Shown here piece by piece: positions 26,765 through 36,182 of a stretch of DNA of 64,000 bases. Source of the stretch: Citrifermentans bremense R1. Its GTDB lineage: Bacteria > Desulfobacterota > Desulfuromonadia > Geobacterales > Geobacteraceae. The stretch lies in NCBI RefSeq assembly GCF_000426865.1, contig NZ_AUGE01000005.1, forward strand, positions 310,001 to 374,000, in the 5' to 3' direction. Position 1 is the stretch's first letter; each line of letters opens with the position of its first letter. A program made the position numbers and the translations under genes. A model generated the notes under the pieces. It ran no database searches. It was not told the origin of the DNA and saw nothing but the letters and a program-made list of their open reading frames with translations.

Positions 26765-27838
26765 TTAAAGCAGTTCCGTCTTGCCCCTGCGCTCCAGCTC
26801 CTCTACCACCTTCTTCACGTCCTGGGCCGCGGACTTGGCGCAGACCAGAAGCGCGTCAGGCGTGTCCACGACGATCAGGTCCTTTACGCCCACCAAGGCT
26901 ACCATTTTGCCGTTGCCGTAGGCAAGACACTCATTGGAGCCGACGGAGACGGACCCTTCGGCGGCGATCACGACATGCCCGTCCTCGCCTGCCTCCATCA
27001 CCTCCGGAAGCGCGCTCCAGGACCCCACGTCGCTCCAGCCGAAGGACGCCGGTATCACCTGCACGCTTTCGGCCTTTTCCATCACGCCGAAGTCGATGGA
27101 CTCCCCCTTGATTGAGCCGTAGATCTCGGCTATCTGCGGCTTCAGGTCGGCGAGCTCCCATACGTCCGAGTCGAAGCTGAGTTTGGCCAAGGCATTCGAG
27201 AGTTCCGGCATGTGGATCGCAATCCGGTCCAGGATGGTGCAGGCCCCCCAGACGAACATCCCGGAGTTCCAATAGAAACGGCCGGTGGCGAGAAACTCCA
27301 GGGCCCGCTCCAGGTTCGGCTTCTCCACAAAGCGCTGCACGTCTACCGCACCGCTCCCCCCTGCGGCGGCCGCCTCTATGTAGCCGTAACCGGTCTCGGG
27401 CCTGGTCGGCGCGATCCCGAGCGTCACCAGGCTCCCCGCCTGGGCAACGCCCCTTGCCTCTACCAGGGTGGCGCGGAAGGTAGCCTCGTCCAGGATGTAA
27501 TGGTCGGCAGGAAGGACAGCCATGACCCCGTCGGGATCGAAGCGGGCGATGATGGAAGCGGCAAGGCCGATGGCGGGGGCGGTGTTGCGCCCCACCGGCT
27601 CCTCGATCACGTCGACCGCGACCTCCTTGATGTATGCGAGCTGGCTCCTGGTCTCGGCCGCCTGCAGCGCGTTGGTCACCACCAGTATCCGTTTCGGCTT
27701 CAGCGGCAGGACCCGCTCCACCGTCCTTTGCAGCATCGACTTGCCGCCGAAGACGGACATGAGCTGCTTGGGCGTGCTCTTGCGGGAAAGGGGCCAGAAC
27801 CTGGTGCCGGAACCGCCGGCCAGAATGACTATGTACAT
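26765..27838 (-). CDS. manC: Mannose-1-phosphate guanylyltransferase (single-domain)
   Basis: A 357-aa nucleotidyltransferase making GDP-mannose from mannose-1-phosphate and GTP for surface polysaccharides. The signature GGSGTRFWPLSRKSTPKQL is at residues 8-26. VLPADHYI (metal and nucleotide) and FVEKP are also seen. It lacks the C-terminal phosphomannose isomerase cupin of two-domain ManC; such a cupin is encoded separately at 29155. ATG 27838 is chosen because GGAGG overlaps the earlier GTG. Confidence 0.9.
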   Translation of the reverse strand: MYIVILAGGSGTRFWPLSRKSTPKQLMSVFGGKSMLQRTVERVLPLKPKRILVVTNALQAAETRSQLAYIKEVAVDVIEEPVGRNTAPAIGLAASIIARFDPDGVMAVLPADHYILDEATFRATLVEARGVAQAGSLVTLGIAPTRPETGYGYIEAAAAGGSGAVDVQRFVEKPNLERALEFLATGRFYWNSGMFVWGACTILDRIAIHMPELSNALAKLSFDSDVWELADLKPQIAEIYGSIKGESIDFGVMEKAESVQVIPASFGWSDVGSWSALPEVMEAGEDGHVVIAAEGSVSVGSNECLAYGNGKMVALVGVKDLIVVDTPDALLVCAKSAAQDVKKVVEELERRGKTELL

Positions 27839-27886
27839 GTTCACCTCCTGTAGCTTTTAACTTGACCTGATCAGCAATCGCACCGG

Positions 27887-27985
27887 TCCCCGCCCCCGGA
27901 GGGGGAGGGTCAGGGAGGGGGCAGTTCCATCTTCGCTTCTCCAGGCTTCCCCCCTCCCAACCTCCCCCCTCCGGGGGGAGGGGCC
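27887..27985. repeat. GC-rich inverted repeat in the nhaA-manC spacer
   Basis: Two inverted copies of a CCCCCGGAGGGGGAGGG-type sequence lie at about 27887-27923 and 27946-27985. A related C-rich stretch lies at 43784-43840. Strong secondary structure is expected in the nhaA-manC transcript. No gene is seen. Confidence 0.6.
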
Positions 27986-27996
27986 AATCGCTCAAC

Positions 27997-29154
27997 TCAA
28001 CGTCGGCCGGGCTCGCCAAACCGGCGGCCGATTCGTTCGATCGCCGCAGCCGGCACAAATGCAAAGAGGCTGAGCATCGCCCCCATCTTGGCGGCGCCGC
28101 TCAGCTTGAGATCGGAAAAGGCCTCGCCTGCCACGAAGAGGGCAACGGTAAACCCAATCCCTGCCAGGAAGCCGGTGGTGACCAGTTCGCGCAGCCCCAT
28201 GCCGACCGGCAGCGGAAAGCCCATGCCGCGCCCAGCGAGCGCGAACGACACGATCCCCACAGCCTTGCCGCCTAACAACGCCGCGAGGACGAGCCAGGTG
28301 GCGCTACCGAGCGAGCCGAAGGAGACGCCGGCGTTGACCAGCCCGAAGACGAATAGCCCCAAGTCGACGAACAGCTTCCAGTCGTGCTCGAAACGTGAGA
28401 GCGGGGTGTGGTCCGCCGGGTCGAGCTCGAAGAGGTGCGCCGTCTCGCTGGAGGGGTGCGGCAGGAAGGGGATGACGAAGGCCAGCGCCAGGGCCGGGTG
28501 CAGATGGGCGAGGAACAGGCCGGACCAGCTCAGCACCCCTCCTGCGGCGAGGTAGGGCCAGTAGCTGGTCACCCGGCGCAAACGGAGCCAGTAGCAGGCG
28601 GCCATCCCCGCCAGTGTGAGGAGGAGCCAGGCCGGTGCGGCGGGGGTGTTCGGGTCCCCGTAGAAAACGGCGATGATGGCAAGCCCCACCGCATCGTCGG
28701 CGACGGCCAGAAGCAACAGGAAGGATATGGCGGGGTGCCCCTTGCCGAAGATGAAGCGGGCGGCAAGCCAGGCGAGCGCGATGTCGGTCGCGGTGGGAAT
28801 GCCCCACCCCCTGGCAAGCTCGGGAGCGCCGAACCAGCCGTTCAACAAGAGGTAGACTGCGACCGGGCCCAGGACGCCCCCGGCCGTTGCCAAGAGCGGG
28901 TTCACCGCGCGCTTCAGCGGATGCAGATCCCCGCCGGGGAGGCAGCTCTGGGTGATCTCGACCGCAGCCATGCCGAAGAAGAAGGTCATGAAGAGGTCGT
29001 TGGTGATGAAATGGAGGGAAAGACCGGCGAGGACCGGCTCGTGCAGGAGATGGTGGTACTGCTCCGGCGCCAAGTTGGCCCAGGCGAGGGCAAGGATGAC
29101 GCCGGCCACCAAAGGAACCGAGAATTCCTGCAGGAGGCTCAGTTGTTTCCTCAT
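27997..29154 (-). CDS. nhaA: Na+/H+ antiporter NhaA
   Basis: A 385-aa electrogenic antiporter exporting sodium in exchange for protons. About 12 hydrophobic segments are visible. Family motifs are MTFFFGMAAVEI, PTATDIALA and the ion-binding Asp pair in LLAVADDAVGLAIIA (about residue 165). The start abuts the stop of the upstream cupin gene with no spacer. nhaA is thus embedded between two mannose-metabolism genes. Confidence 0.93.
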   Translation of the reverse strand: MRKQLSLLQEFSVPLVAGVILALAWANLAPEQYHHLLHEPVLAGLSLHFITNDLFMTFFFGMAAVEITQSCLPGGDLHPLKRAVNPLLATAGGVLGPVAVYLLLNGWFGAPELARGWGIPTATDIALAWLAARFIFGKGHPAISFLLLLAVADDAVGLAIIAVFYGDPNTPAAPAWLLLTLAGMAACYWLRLRRVTSYWPYLAAGGVLSWSGLFLAHLHPALALAFVIPFLPHPSSETAHLFELDPADHTPLSRFEHDWKLFVDLGLFVFGLVNAGVSFGSLGSATWLVLAALLGGKAVGIVSFALAGRGMGFPLPVGMGLRELVTTGFLAGIGFTVALFVAGEAFSDLKLSGAAKMGAMLSLFAFVPAAAIERIGRRFGEPGRR

Positions 29155-29532
29155 TTAAAGGGCCGGGTCCACGTCCGGGTCGATGCTGGTTTCGACGCGC
29201 TGGTAGTCGTCCTGGAAGCGGACGATATCGTCCTCGCCCAGGTACTCGCCGCTTTGCACCTCGATGATGATCAGGGGAATCACCCCCGGGTTTTCCAGGC
29301 GGTGGCTGGCCCCGATGGGGATGAAGGTGGACTCGTTGATGTTGACCGTTCGGACGCTGTCGCCGCAGGTGACCTTGGCGGTGCCGGAAACGACGATCCA
29401 GTGCTCGCTTCTGTGGTGATGCTTCTGCAGCGACAGGCGCTGGCCCGGCAGGACCTCGATGCGCTTGATCTTGTAGCTGCTGTTTTCGTCCAGTACCGTG
29501 TATGTTCCCCAGGGACGCTCTCCGCGCTCCAT
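29155..29532 (-). CDS. Stand-alone phosphomannose isomerase-type cupin
   Basis: A 125-aa cupin that matches the C-terminal PMI domain of bifunctional ManC: ERPWGTYTVLDENSSYKIKR, LSLQKHHHRSEHWIVVSG with metal-binding His, and FIPIGASHRLENPG. It probably interconverts fructose-6-phosphate and mannose-6-phosphate, feeding the guanylyltransferase at 26765. That it is an active isomerase is inferred from motif content. Next upstream is rfbD, 22 bases away. Confidence 0.8.
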   Translation of the reverse strand: MERGERPWGTYTVLDENSSYKIKRIEVLPGQRLSLQKHHHRSEHWIVVSGTAKVTCGDSVRTVNINESTFIPIGASHRLENPGVIPLIIIEVQSGEYLGEDDIVRFQDDYQRVETSIDPDVDPAL

Positions 29533-29554
29533 ATTTCCTCCAGTGCTGTGTCTG

Positions 29555-30388
29555 CTATCGTGCCGGCCGCAGTTCCAGGTACCGCTCCAGGGCTTGCTGC
29601 CAGGGCTGCAGCGCGAACCCGGTATCCTGCGCGAGCTTGCCGCAATCGAGCGTCGAGTAGAGCGGGCGCGGCGCCGGGCGGTTCAGTTCCGCCGTGCTCA
29701 TCGGGTTGACCTTGATGTCGAGCCCCGCCAGGCGGAATATCTCCTTGGCGAAGCCGTTCCAGGAGACGAAACCGGCGTTCGCGGCATGGTAGGTGCCCCC
29801 GCACCCCTTGTCCAAGAGCGCCTTGATGGCCAGGGCGAGATCGCGGGCCCAGGTGGGGGAGCCGATCTGGTCGTCCACCACGGAAAGTTCGCTCCTCTCC
29901 CCCGCCAGCTTCAGCATCGTCTCGACGAAGTTCTTGCCGCCGTGGCCGTAAAGCCACTGTGTCCTGACGATCAGGTGGTCGGGGTTGAACCAGGCGTTCA
30001 TCTCGCCGGCGAGCTTCGACTCGCCGTAGATGGAAAGCGGAGACGCGAGGTCGTCCTCGAGGTAGGGCGCACCCTTCTTGCCGTCGAAGATGTAGTCGGT
30101 GCTGACCTGCACCAGCTTGGCGCCGATCTCCTTGGTGGTCAGGGCCAGGTAGGCGACCCCTTCGCCGTTGACCTGCATAGCCTTTTCCACCTCGGCCTGG
30201 CAGCCGTCCACGTCGGTGTAGGCGGCGGCGTTGATGACGATGCGGGGCTTGAGGGTCAAAAGGACCCGCTGCACCGAAGCGAGGTCGGTGATATCGATGT
30301 CGTCGATGTCCACCCCGCGGGCGGCGTCCCCGAACACCTGCATCAGTTCCTGCCCCAGCATCCCCTTGCTCCCCACCACTAATATCAT
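29555..30388 (-). CDS. rfbD: dTDP-4-dehydrorhamnose reductase
   Basis: A short-chain reductase (277 aa) catalysing the last step of dTDP-L-rhamnose synthesis. The NAD(P)-binding GSKGMLGQELM is at the N-terminus, TDYIFDG at about residue 103 and the catalytic YGESK (Tyr-x3-Lys) at about 128. ATG 30388 puts the beta strand MILVVG first; the upstream extension runs through a repeat and into rfbB. rfbA and rfbC are not in the window. Confidence 0.93.
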   Translation of the reverse strand: MILVVGSKGMLGQELMQVFGDAARGVDIDDIDITDLASVQRVLLTLKPRIVINAAAYTDVDGCQAEVEKAMQVNGEGVAYLALTTKEIGAKLVQVSTDYIFDGKKGAPYLEDDLASPLSIYGESKLAGEMNAWFNPDHLIVRTQWLYGHGGKNFVETMLKLAGERSELSVVDDQIGSPTWARDLALAIKALLDKGCGGTYHAANAGFVSWNGFAKEIFRLAGLDIKVNPMSTAELNRPAPRPLYSTLDCGKLAQDTGFALQPWQQALERYLELRPAR

Positions 30389-30409
30389 CGCTTCCCCCGC
30401 CCCTTGTAA

Positions 30410-30439
30410 GGGGACTGGCTCCGCCAGGTGCCTGTCCCC
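30410..30439. repeat. GGGGACTGGC...GCCTGTCCCC hairpin, relative of the GGGGACAGG family
   Basis: The arms GGGGAC / GTCCCC enclose a TGGCTCCGCCA inner stem. It lies between rfbB and rfbD, inside the transcript. It shares the GGGGACAGG edge with the three hairpins at 9.0, 20.3 and 44.1 kb but not their inner sequence. Confidence 0.65.
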
Positions 30440-30447
30440 CTTCGGTT

Positions 30448-31515
30448 TTAGTGCTGCCCGTACTGCTTCTCGTAGTATTCGCGGTAGGCGCCGGAAACGA
30501 CTTCCTCGACCCACCCCTGGTTAGCCAGGTACCAGTCGATGGTCTCGGCGATGCCGCGCTCGAAGGTGTAGCTCGGTTCCCAGGAAAGCTCCCGCTTCAG
30601 CTTGGAGGCGTCTATGGCGTAGCGGCGGTCGTGACCCTTGCGGTCCTTGACGAAGGCGATCAGTCCCCTGCTCTCGCCGGGGCGCCGCCCGAGCCTTTCG
30701 TCCATCAGGTCGCAGACCAGGTTCACGATGTCTATGTTCTTCCACTCGTTGTTGCCGCCGACGTTGAAGATCTCCCCCGGCTTTCCAAGCTTTAGCACCC
30801 GCTCGATGGCGGCGGAGTGATCCTTCACGTGCAGCCAGTCCCGCACGTTAAGCCCGTCTCCGTACACCGGCAGCGGTTTCTTCTTGAGGATGTTGTGAAT
30901 CATGAGGGGAATCAGCTTCTCCGGGAAATGGTACGGGCCGTAGTTGTTGGAGCAGCGGGTGTTCAGGGTGGCAAGGCCGAAGGTCTCGGAGTAGGCGCGC
31001 ACCAAAAGATCCGCCCCAGCCTTGCTGGCCGAGTAGGGGGAGTTGGGCGCCAGCGGCGTCTCTTCGGTGAAGTACCCTTGGGCGCCGAGGCTGCCGTACA
31101 CCTCGTCGGTAGAGACCTGCAGGAACCGGAAACCGGCAACGCGCTCCGCGTGCAGCCGGCTTGCTTCGAGCAGCGTCTGGGTCCCGAGGACGTTGGTCCT
31201 CACGAAGATGTCGGGGCCGGTGATGGAACGGTCCACGTGGGATTCGGCGGCGAAATGCACCACCGCGTCCACCTCTCCCTCGGCGAGAAGTCCGGCCACG
31301 AGGCCGGCGTCGCAGATGTCCCCTTTCACGAAGCGGTAGTCGGGGTTTTCCTCCACCGCAGCCAGGTTCTTCAGGTTCCCGGCGTAGGTCAAAAGGTCCA
31401 GGTTGATGACCCGGCAGCCGGGGTTACCGGCCGTGAAGTGGTTGATGAAATTGGAACCGATGAACCCGGCACCTCCTGTCACCAGAAGCGAGGTCGGGGT
31501 GAATGCGTCCTGCAT
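30448..31515 (-). CDS. rfbB: dTDP-glucose 4,6-dehydratase
   Basis: An extended SDR enzyme (355 aa) converting dTDP-glucose to the 4-keto-6-deoxy sugar in rhamnose synthesis. NAD-binding GGAGFIGSNF is at about residue 14, STDEVYG at about 128 and YSASKAGADLLVRAY (Tyr-x3-Lys) at about 160. ATG 31515 lies 4 bases after GGAGG; an upstream extension of 19 codons has no support. It is the first gene of the rfbB-rfbD-PMI-nhaA-manC run. Confidence 0.95.
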   Translation of the reverse strand: MQDAFTPTSLLVTGGAGFIGSNFINHFTAGNPGCRVINLDLLTYAGNLKNLAAVEENPDYRFVKGDICDAGLVAGLLAEGEVDAVVHFAAESHVDRSITGPDIFVRTNVLGTQTLLEASRLHAERVAGFRFLQVSTDEVYGSLGAQGYFTEETPLAPNSPYSASKAGADLLVRAYSETFGLATLNTRCSNNYGPYHFPEKLIPLMIHNILKKKPLPVYGDGLNVRDWLHVKDHSAAIERVLKLGKPGEIFNVGGNNEWKNIDIVNLVCDLMDERLGRRPGESRGLIAFVKDRKGHDRRYAIDASKLKRELSWEPSYTFERGIAETIDWYLANQGWVEEVVSGAYREYYEKQYGQH

Positions 31516-31656
31516 GTAGCCTCCAGATCGTAACCGTTTGCCGCGTCGGCCTTGACTGCCGCAATTATTCAAACCGCTTTCCTTGATACACCGGAAAACA
31601 CAATCGTGTCAACTTCTTAGCATTTCCCAACCGGCACGGGCCAATCGGGGGAAAAG

Positions 31657-33711
31657 CTAAAATGCCCGCAGCGGGCCCAGCGAACCGAGCCCTGCCAGCG
31701 TGAAGTTGACGCTGAACTGCTGCTCGCCGGCGACGTTGCGGCTCCCTACCCGGTCGGAGTAGGAGAAGACAACGCTCCAGCACTGGCGCCGGTACTCGAC
31801 GGCGTAGCGGGATTCCAGCAACTCCCCGCTATCCGCGGAATAACGCCCCAAGAGATCGGCGGTGATGTCCTTGGTGACCGGGAAGGTGAAGCCCCCCTCG
31901 ACGTAGTCGACTTCCCCGCGGCTGTGGCGGTACCCGAGCTTCGCCTTGTCGCGCCCCTCTCCCTTCAGCTCCACCCCGACGTTCGCGGTGGAAAACTGGC
32001 TGTCGCTCGTGTTGTAGCGTGTATCGAACGCCACGGAGAGCCGTTGTACCGGGGTGAGCACCCCCTCCAGCATCAGGTCCGTGAGTCGGTGTCCCTCGTC
32101 CACCAGGGTGAGGAGGTCGCGGCGCTGCCCCGAAAGCCAGTACCCCTGGGAGAGCTTCAGGTAGAGGAGGTCGCGGTACTCGGGAATTCCGTCCGCCTCG
32201 GCGAACTTCCGGGTCACCACGTTGCTGAGCGACCAGCGGACGGCATTTTGCCCCAGCACGCGATCGTCGTAATCGAAAAACGGGAGGTCGCCGTCGCGCC
32301 GTTGCTGTACGAAGCTGTACTCGACAGCCGGGATCATCAGATGCCGCAACCGGCCGTCGTACACACGCTCCAGCGGCAAAGAGAGAGATCCGCCTGCGTC
32401 CGCCTGCCCCAGTTGCCGCCATCCCCTCTCGCTGCTCTCCCCTTGGGCGTTGTACATCCGCTGCTGGTAGCCGCCGTAAAGGGAAAGGTCTAAAAGGCCG
32501 GCGGGTTTGCCGTACCAGGCGAGTCGGGGATGCAGTTGCAGGCGCTGACCGGTGGCTCCCGCCTCGCGCTGGAAGCTGGTGAAGCGGCTATCCATGGAGA
32601 AAAAAGTGGGCCCCACCTTTTCGCCTGCGGCGATGAAACCGAGAATGGGAAGCCGCTGCAAGGTGGCGTCGTTGTTGGGGGTCTCCAGGTCGTCGGTGTA
32701 GCGCAGCTCGCCGAACAGGCCGCTGCGCTCCCAGCGCTGGTCGAAGGAGGCCGTCGACTCCAGGTACTGCCGGTTGTACTCGCCTGAGAACTCGCCGTAA
32801 TCCAGGAAGTAGCGGCGATCGGTGATGAGATGGATATTGGAGGCAAGGGTGAGCCTGGGGGTGAGGAGTTCCAGGTGCTGCTGGTCCACCTCGCCACGGA
32901 ACTCCGACTTCTGGGTGTCGTAGATGCCGAAGGTCTGCAGCCGTCCTGAGCTGCCGTGCGGACGCAGGTAGCGGTAGTCCAGCCCCCCCCCGACTCCCCG
33001 GGAGCTTTCCAGGTCGAGGGTGAAGGTCGCCTCCTGGCTGGGATTGATGGCCCAGTAGTAAGGCTGGTCGTAGTAGAACCCTTTCTTGGAAGAGTAGCCA
33101 AGCCTTGGGAGCAGCAGCCCCGACTGCCTTTCGATGTTGGCGGGGAAAATAAGATAAGGGGTATAGAAGATGGGGACGTCGCCTGCGTAGAAGACGGCAT
33201 CCTTAGCCGTGGCGAAATCCTCCAGGGTCACCTTCACCTGCCTGGCCTCGAACCTCCAGCTGGGCTTGTCGCCGTCGCAGGTGGTGAAGGTTCCCTTGGT
33301 CATCTTGTAGTCGTCGGGGCCGGTCTTCTCCAGGCGCTCGGCGCGCAACCGGAAGTTCGACCTCTTGACGAAAAGCTCTCCGTTTAAGAGTTCCCCTGTT
33401 TGAGACAGCAGGTTCAAAGAGAGGCTGTCCCCCTTCATGGTGTCGCCGCTGCGCTCCATGAAAACGCCGCCCTGCGCCTGGGCCTCGCCGGTGAGCCGGC
33501 GGTAGACCACGCTGTCGGCCAGAAGGGAAAGGCCGTCCTGGGTGATACGGACCTCGCCCTGGGCACGGTAGCTCTGCGTCGGGACGTCCACCGAGAGGTC
33601 GTTCGCTTTCAGGGTGACCTCTTTGTCGACGGGGACAGCGAGTTCGCCCTGGGCGGGTACCGCCAGCAGCATAAGGTATGTGAGAAGCCAAGCGGCTCTT
33701 GCAGCTTTCAT
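31657..33711 (-). CDS. lptD: LPS-assembly outer membrane protein LptD
   Basis: The 684-aa outer-membrane component that inserts LPS in the outer leaflet with LptE. A signal peptide (residues 1-23) is followed by an OstA-like beta-jellyroll (about 30-130: VTLKANDLSVDV, YRAQGEVRITQDG) and a large beta-barrel. GLLLPRLGYSSKKGFYYDQPYYWAI marks the barrel start as in LptD. The protein ends in Phe as outer-membrane barrels do. At 684 aa it is shorter than the E. coli protein but normal for Deltaproteobacteria. Confidence 0.93.
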   Translation of the reverse strand: MKAARAAWLLTYLMLLAVPAQGELAVPVDKEVTLKANDLSVDVPTQSYRAQGEVRITQDGLSLLADSVVYRRLTGEAQAQGGVFMERSGDTMKGDSLSLNLLSQTGELLNGELFVKRSNFRLRAERLEKTGPDDYKMTKGTFTTCDGDKPSWRFEARQVKVTLEDFATAKDAVFYAGDVPIFYTPYLIFPANIERQSGLLLPRLGYSSKKGFYYDQPYYWAINPSQEATFTLDLESSRGVGGGLDYRYLRPHGSSGRLQTFGIYDTQKSEFRGEVDQQHLELLTPRLTLASNIHLITDRRYFLDYGEFSGEYNRQYLESTASFDQRWERSGLFGELRYTDDLETPNNDATLQRLPILGFIAAGEKVGPTFFSMDSRFTSFQREAGATGQRLQLHPRLAWYGKPAGLLDLSLYGGYQQRMYNAQGESSERGWRQLGQADAGGSLSLPLERVYDGRLRHLMIPAVEYSFVQQRRDGDLPFFDYDDRVLGQNAVRWSLSNVVTRKFAEADGIPEYRDLLYLKLSQGYWLSGQRRDLLTLVDEGHRLTDLMLEGVLTPVQRLSVAFDTRYNTSDSQFSTANVGVELKGEGRDKAKLGYRHSRGEVDYVEGGFTFPVTKDITADLLGRYSADSGELLESRYAVEYRRQCWSVVFSYSDRVGSRNVAGEQQFSVNFTLAGLGSLGPLRAF

Positions 33712-33770
33712 TGCACTCCATTAATAAGACGACCGATTAGCAGTGAGCTTTCCGCTAATCTCACTGATCT

Positions 33771-33796
33771 CGTTCCCAAGGTCCGGCTTGGGAACG
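33771..33796. repeat. CGTTCCCAAG hairpin repeat
   Basis: A perfect 10-bp stem CGTTCCCAAG / CTTGGGAACG with loop GTCCGG lies in the spacer between folC and lptD. Elements of this kind recur in many bacterial genomes. It has no T-tract, so it is not a good terminator for folC. Confidence 0.6.
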
Positions 33797-33878
33797 CAAG
33801 GATTGCCAACCAGGAAAGGCTCATCTCGTTCGGGGAGCCTCGCTCCTCGTCCCCCTCCTAGGGGAGGGAAGGTGCCAT

Positions 33879-35153
33879 TCAACCCCGAAAAGGCTCGAAG
33901 CTGCGCGACAGCAGGTATCCCCGCGCCTCCCCGACGGCAAAGAGGGATCCGCAGACGAGTATGAGGTCTTCATCGGCGGCGGCAGCTTGCGCCTGTTGCA
34001 CCCCCTGCGTCACGCTCCCGGCCTCCTGCGCCGGCACCCCGGCGGCAAGGCAGAAGCGGGCGATCTCTTCCGCCGGCAGCGCCCGTTCCAGGGCCGGGGT
34101 CACGCAGAGTACCTGGTCGGCCAAGGGGAGCAGCGGCCCCAGTATCCCTCCGAGCTCCTTGTCCCCCATGACGCCGACCACCATGAAAAGCCTCGCGCGC
34201 GGGACCTCCGCGAGCGCCTCGGCGAGGGCGTTGGCGCCGGCTGGGTTGTGGGCGCCGTCCAAAAGCACGCGCGGCGGCCCGGGAAAGAGCTCCATCCTTC
34301 CCGGCCAAAAAGCGCGCGCCATGCCGGCCGCCATCGCCTGCGGCGACAGCGGGAAGCCGAGCCCCCCCAAAAGTTCCGCAGCCGCCAATGCCAAAGCGGC
34401 GTTGCCGCGCTGGTAGCGCCCGAAAAGCCCGACCTCGAGCTCGTCCAGGGTCACCCCGATGCCGCGGTAGCAGAGCCTCTCCCCCTGCCAGAAGGCGTCG
34501 AAAGATTCCTGCTGGCGGTACAAGGGGGAGCCGATCTCGTCGGCGCGGGTTGCTATGGCCGCTTCGGCCTCCGGGTGCTGCGAGGCGCATACCAGGGGCG
34601 CCCCCGGCTTGCAGATGCCGGCTTTCTCCTGAGCTATCTCAGCGAGGCTTTCCCCCAGGTACTCGGTATGCTCCAGCGAGATCGGGGTGACCGCGCAGAG
34701 GATGCCCTCGAGAGCGTTGGTGGCGTCGAGGCGCCCCCCCATGCCGGCCTCGAACACCGCTACCTCGACCCCTTTCTCGGCGAAAGACAAAACGGCCAGG
34801 GCCGTCACTATCTCGAAGAAGGTGCTCTCCGGCGGAGCGGCGTCCATAACGCGCGCGGTCAGAAGCACCACATCCTCTTCGGATATTTCGTTGCCGTCTA
34901 TGCGGATGCGCTCGGTGAAGGAGATCAGGTGCGGAGAGGTGAAGAGCCCCGTCCGGTACCCTCCGGCGCTGAGTATGGAACTGAGAAAGGAGGCGGTCGA
35001 TCCCTTGCCGTTGGTGCCGACCACGTGGACGCTCCGGAACCGCTCCTGAGGATTGCCCAGCGCGGCAAGCAGCGGGGAGATCCGGGAGAGCCCCGGCTTC
35101 ATCCCGAAACGCCCCAAGGCGTAGATGTGGCTGAGGGTTTCGGCGTAGGTCAT
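33879..35153 (-). CDS. folC: Folylpolyglutamate synthase/dihydrofolate synthase
   Basis: A Mur-ligase-fold enzyme (424 aa) adding glutamate to dihydropteroate and folates. The ATP loop is VVGTNGKGSTASFLSSIL (about residue 44), with later FTSPHL, FEAGMGGRLDATN and the C-terminal LLDGAHNPAGANAL. It follows accD by 180 bases. The order trpA-accD-folC is typical of Geobacter and other Deltaproteobacteria. Confidence 0.94.
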   Translation of the reverse strand: MTYAETLSHIYALGRFGMKPGLSRISPLLAALGNPQERFRSVHVVGTNGKGSTASFLSSILSAGGYRTGLFTSPHLISFTERIRIDGNEISEEDVVLLTARVMDAAPPESTFFEIVTALAVLSFAEKGVEVAVFEAGMGGRLDATNALEGILCAVTPISLEHTEYLGESLAEIAQEKAGICKPGAPLVCASQHPEAEAAIATRADEIGSPLYRQQESFDAFWQGERLCYRGIGVTLDELEVGLFGRYQRGNAALALAAAELLGGLGFPLSPQAMAAGMARAFWPGRMELFPGPPRVLLDGAHNPAGANALAEALAEVPRARLFMVVGVMGDKELGGILGPLLPLADQVLCVTPALERALPAEEIARFCLAAGVPAQEAGSVTQGVQQAQAAAADEDLILVCGSLFAVGEARGYLLSRSFEPFRG

Positions 35154-35280
35154 GACAGGCCGGGATTATAGGTAAAGCGCATGAAAAAGTCCATAAAATA
35201 GGGGCGGCTCGAGGAGGATTGCTCAAGCCGTCAAGGCTGCTAGCGGGGAAAGGTTTCACCCCATGCACCAAAATAAAAAA

Positions 35281-35312
35281 GGCGCCGGCCAGCCAACAGC
35301 TGATCCGGCGCC
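35281..35312 (-). terminator. Terminator after accD
   Basis: Stem GGCGCCGG / CCGGCGCC with a 16-base loop, followed on the minus strand by TTTTTTATTT. It lies 20 bases past the accD stop and separates accD from folC. Confidence 0.8.
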
Positions 35313-35333
35313 CGTGATTCGGATGACGCCTCT

Positions 35334-36182
35334 TTACGGGCGATAGAGCATCTTCAGGATGCTGGAGAGCTGCGACCTCATCTTGCTCCTCTCCACGATG
35401 ACGTCGACCATGCCGTGGTCCAAAAGGTACTCGGAGCGCTGGAAACCCTGGGGGAGCTTCTGCCTGATGGTCTGCTCGATGACGCGCGGGCCGGCGAAGC
35501 CGATCAGGGCCTTGGGCTCGGCCAGGTTGATGTCGCCCAGCATGGCGAAGCTGGCGGTGACCCCGCCCGTGGTGGGGTCGGTAAGGATGGAGACGAAGGG
35601 AAGCCCCGCTTCGCGCAGCTTGGCCAGCGCCGCGGAGGTCTTCGCCATCTGCATGAGCGAGAGGATGCTCTCCTGCATGCGCGCGCCGCCGGAAGCGGAG
35701 ACTATGATGCAGGGGATACGGTCGGAAAGCGCGCGTTCGATGCCGCGGGTGATCTTCTCGCCCACGACGCTCCCCATGGAACCTCCCATGAAGGAGAAGT
35801 CAAAGACGCAGATCTGCACCGGGGTCCCCTCGATGCGGCCGGCGCCGCAGATGATGGCGTCCTTGCTGCCCCCCTTGGCAAGGGCCTGGTCGATGCGGTC
35901 CTGGTAGCTCTTGGAATCCTTGAAGTCGAGGAAGTCGACCGAGACGACGCCTGCGTCGAATTCGGTGAAGCTCCCCTCGTCGAGGAGAAGCTCCAGCCTC
36001 TTCTTGGAGGAGACCCGGTAATGGTGGTTGCACTTGGGGCAGACGTTGAGATTGTTCTCGATGTCCTTCGTATAGATCGTCTCGCCGCAGCTGACGCACT
36101 TCGTCCAGAGCCCCTCGGGAACCTTCACCCTGGGAGCCGGTCCCTTAGCCTGCGGCGGATTGTCTCTTTTAAACCAAGCCAT
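35334..36182 (-). CDS. accD: Acetyl-CoA carboxylase carboxyltransferase subunit beta
   Basis: A 282-aa subunit that, with AccA, transfers CO2 from biotin-carboxyl carrier to acetyl-CoA, starting fatty acid synthesis. The N-terminal zinc ribbon CVSCG-x15-CPKC (about residues 34-56) and the carboxyltransferase core (ISASGGARMQES, TDPTTGGVTASFAMLGD, GFAGPRVIEQT) are intact. It follows trpA by 133 bases. Confidence 0.96.
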   Translation of the reverse strand: MAWFKRDNPPQAKGPAPRVKVPEGLWTKCVSCGETIYTKDIENNLNVCPKCNHHYRVSSKKRLELLLDEGSFTEFDAGVVSVDFLDFKDSKSYQDRIDQALAKGGSKDAIICGAGRIEGTPVQICVFDFSFMGGSMGSVVGEKITRGIERALSDRIPCIIVSASGGARMQESILSLMQMAKTSAALAKLREAGLPFVSILTDPTTGGVTASFAMLGDINLAEPKALIGFAGPRVIEQTIRQKLPQGFQRSEYLLDHGMVDVIVERSKMRSQLSSILKMLYRP

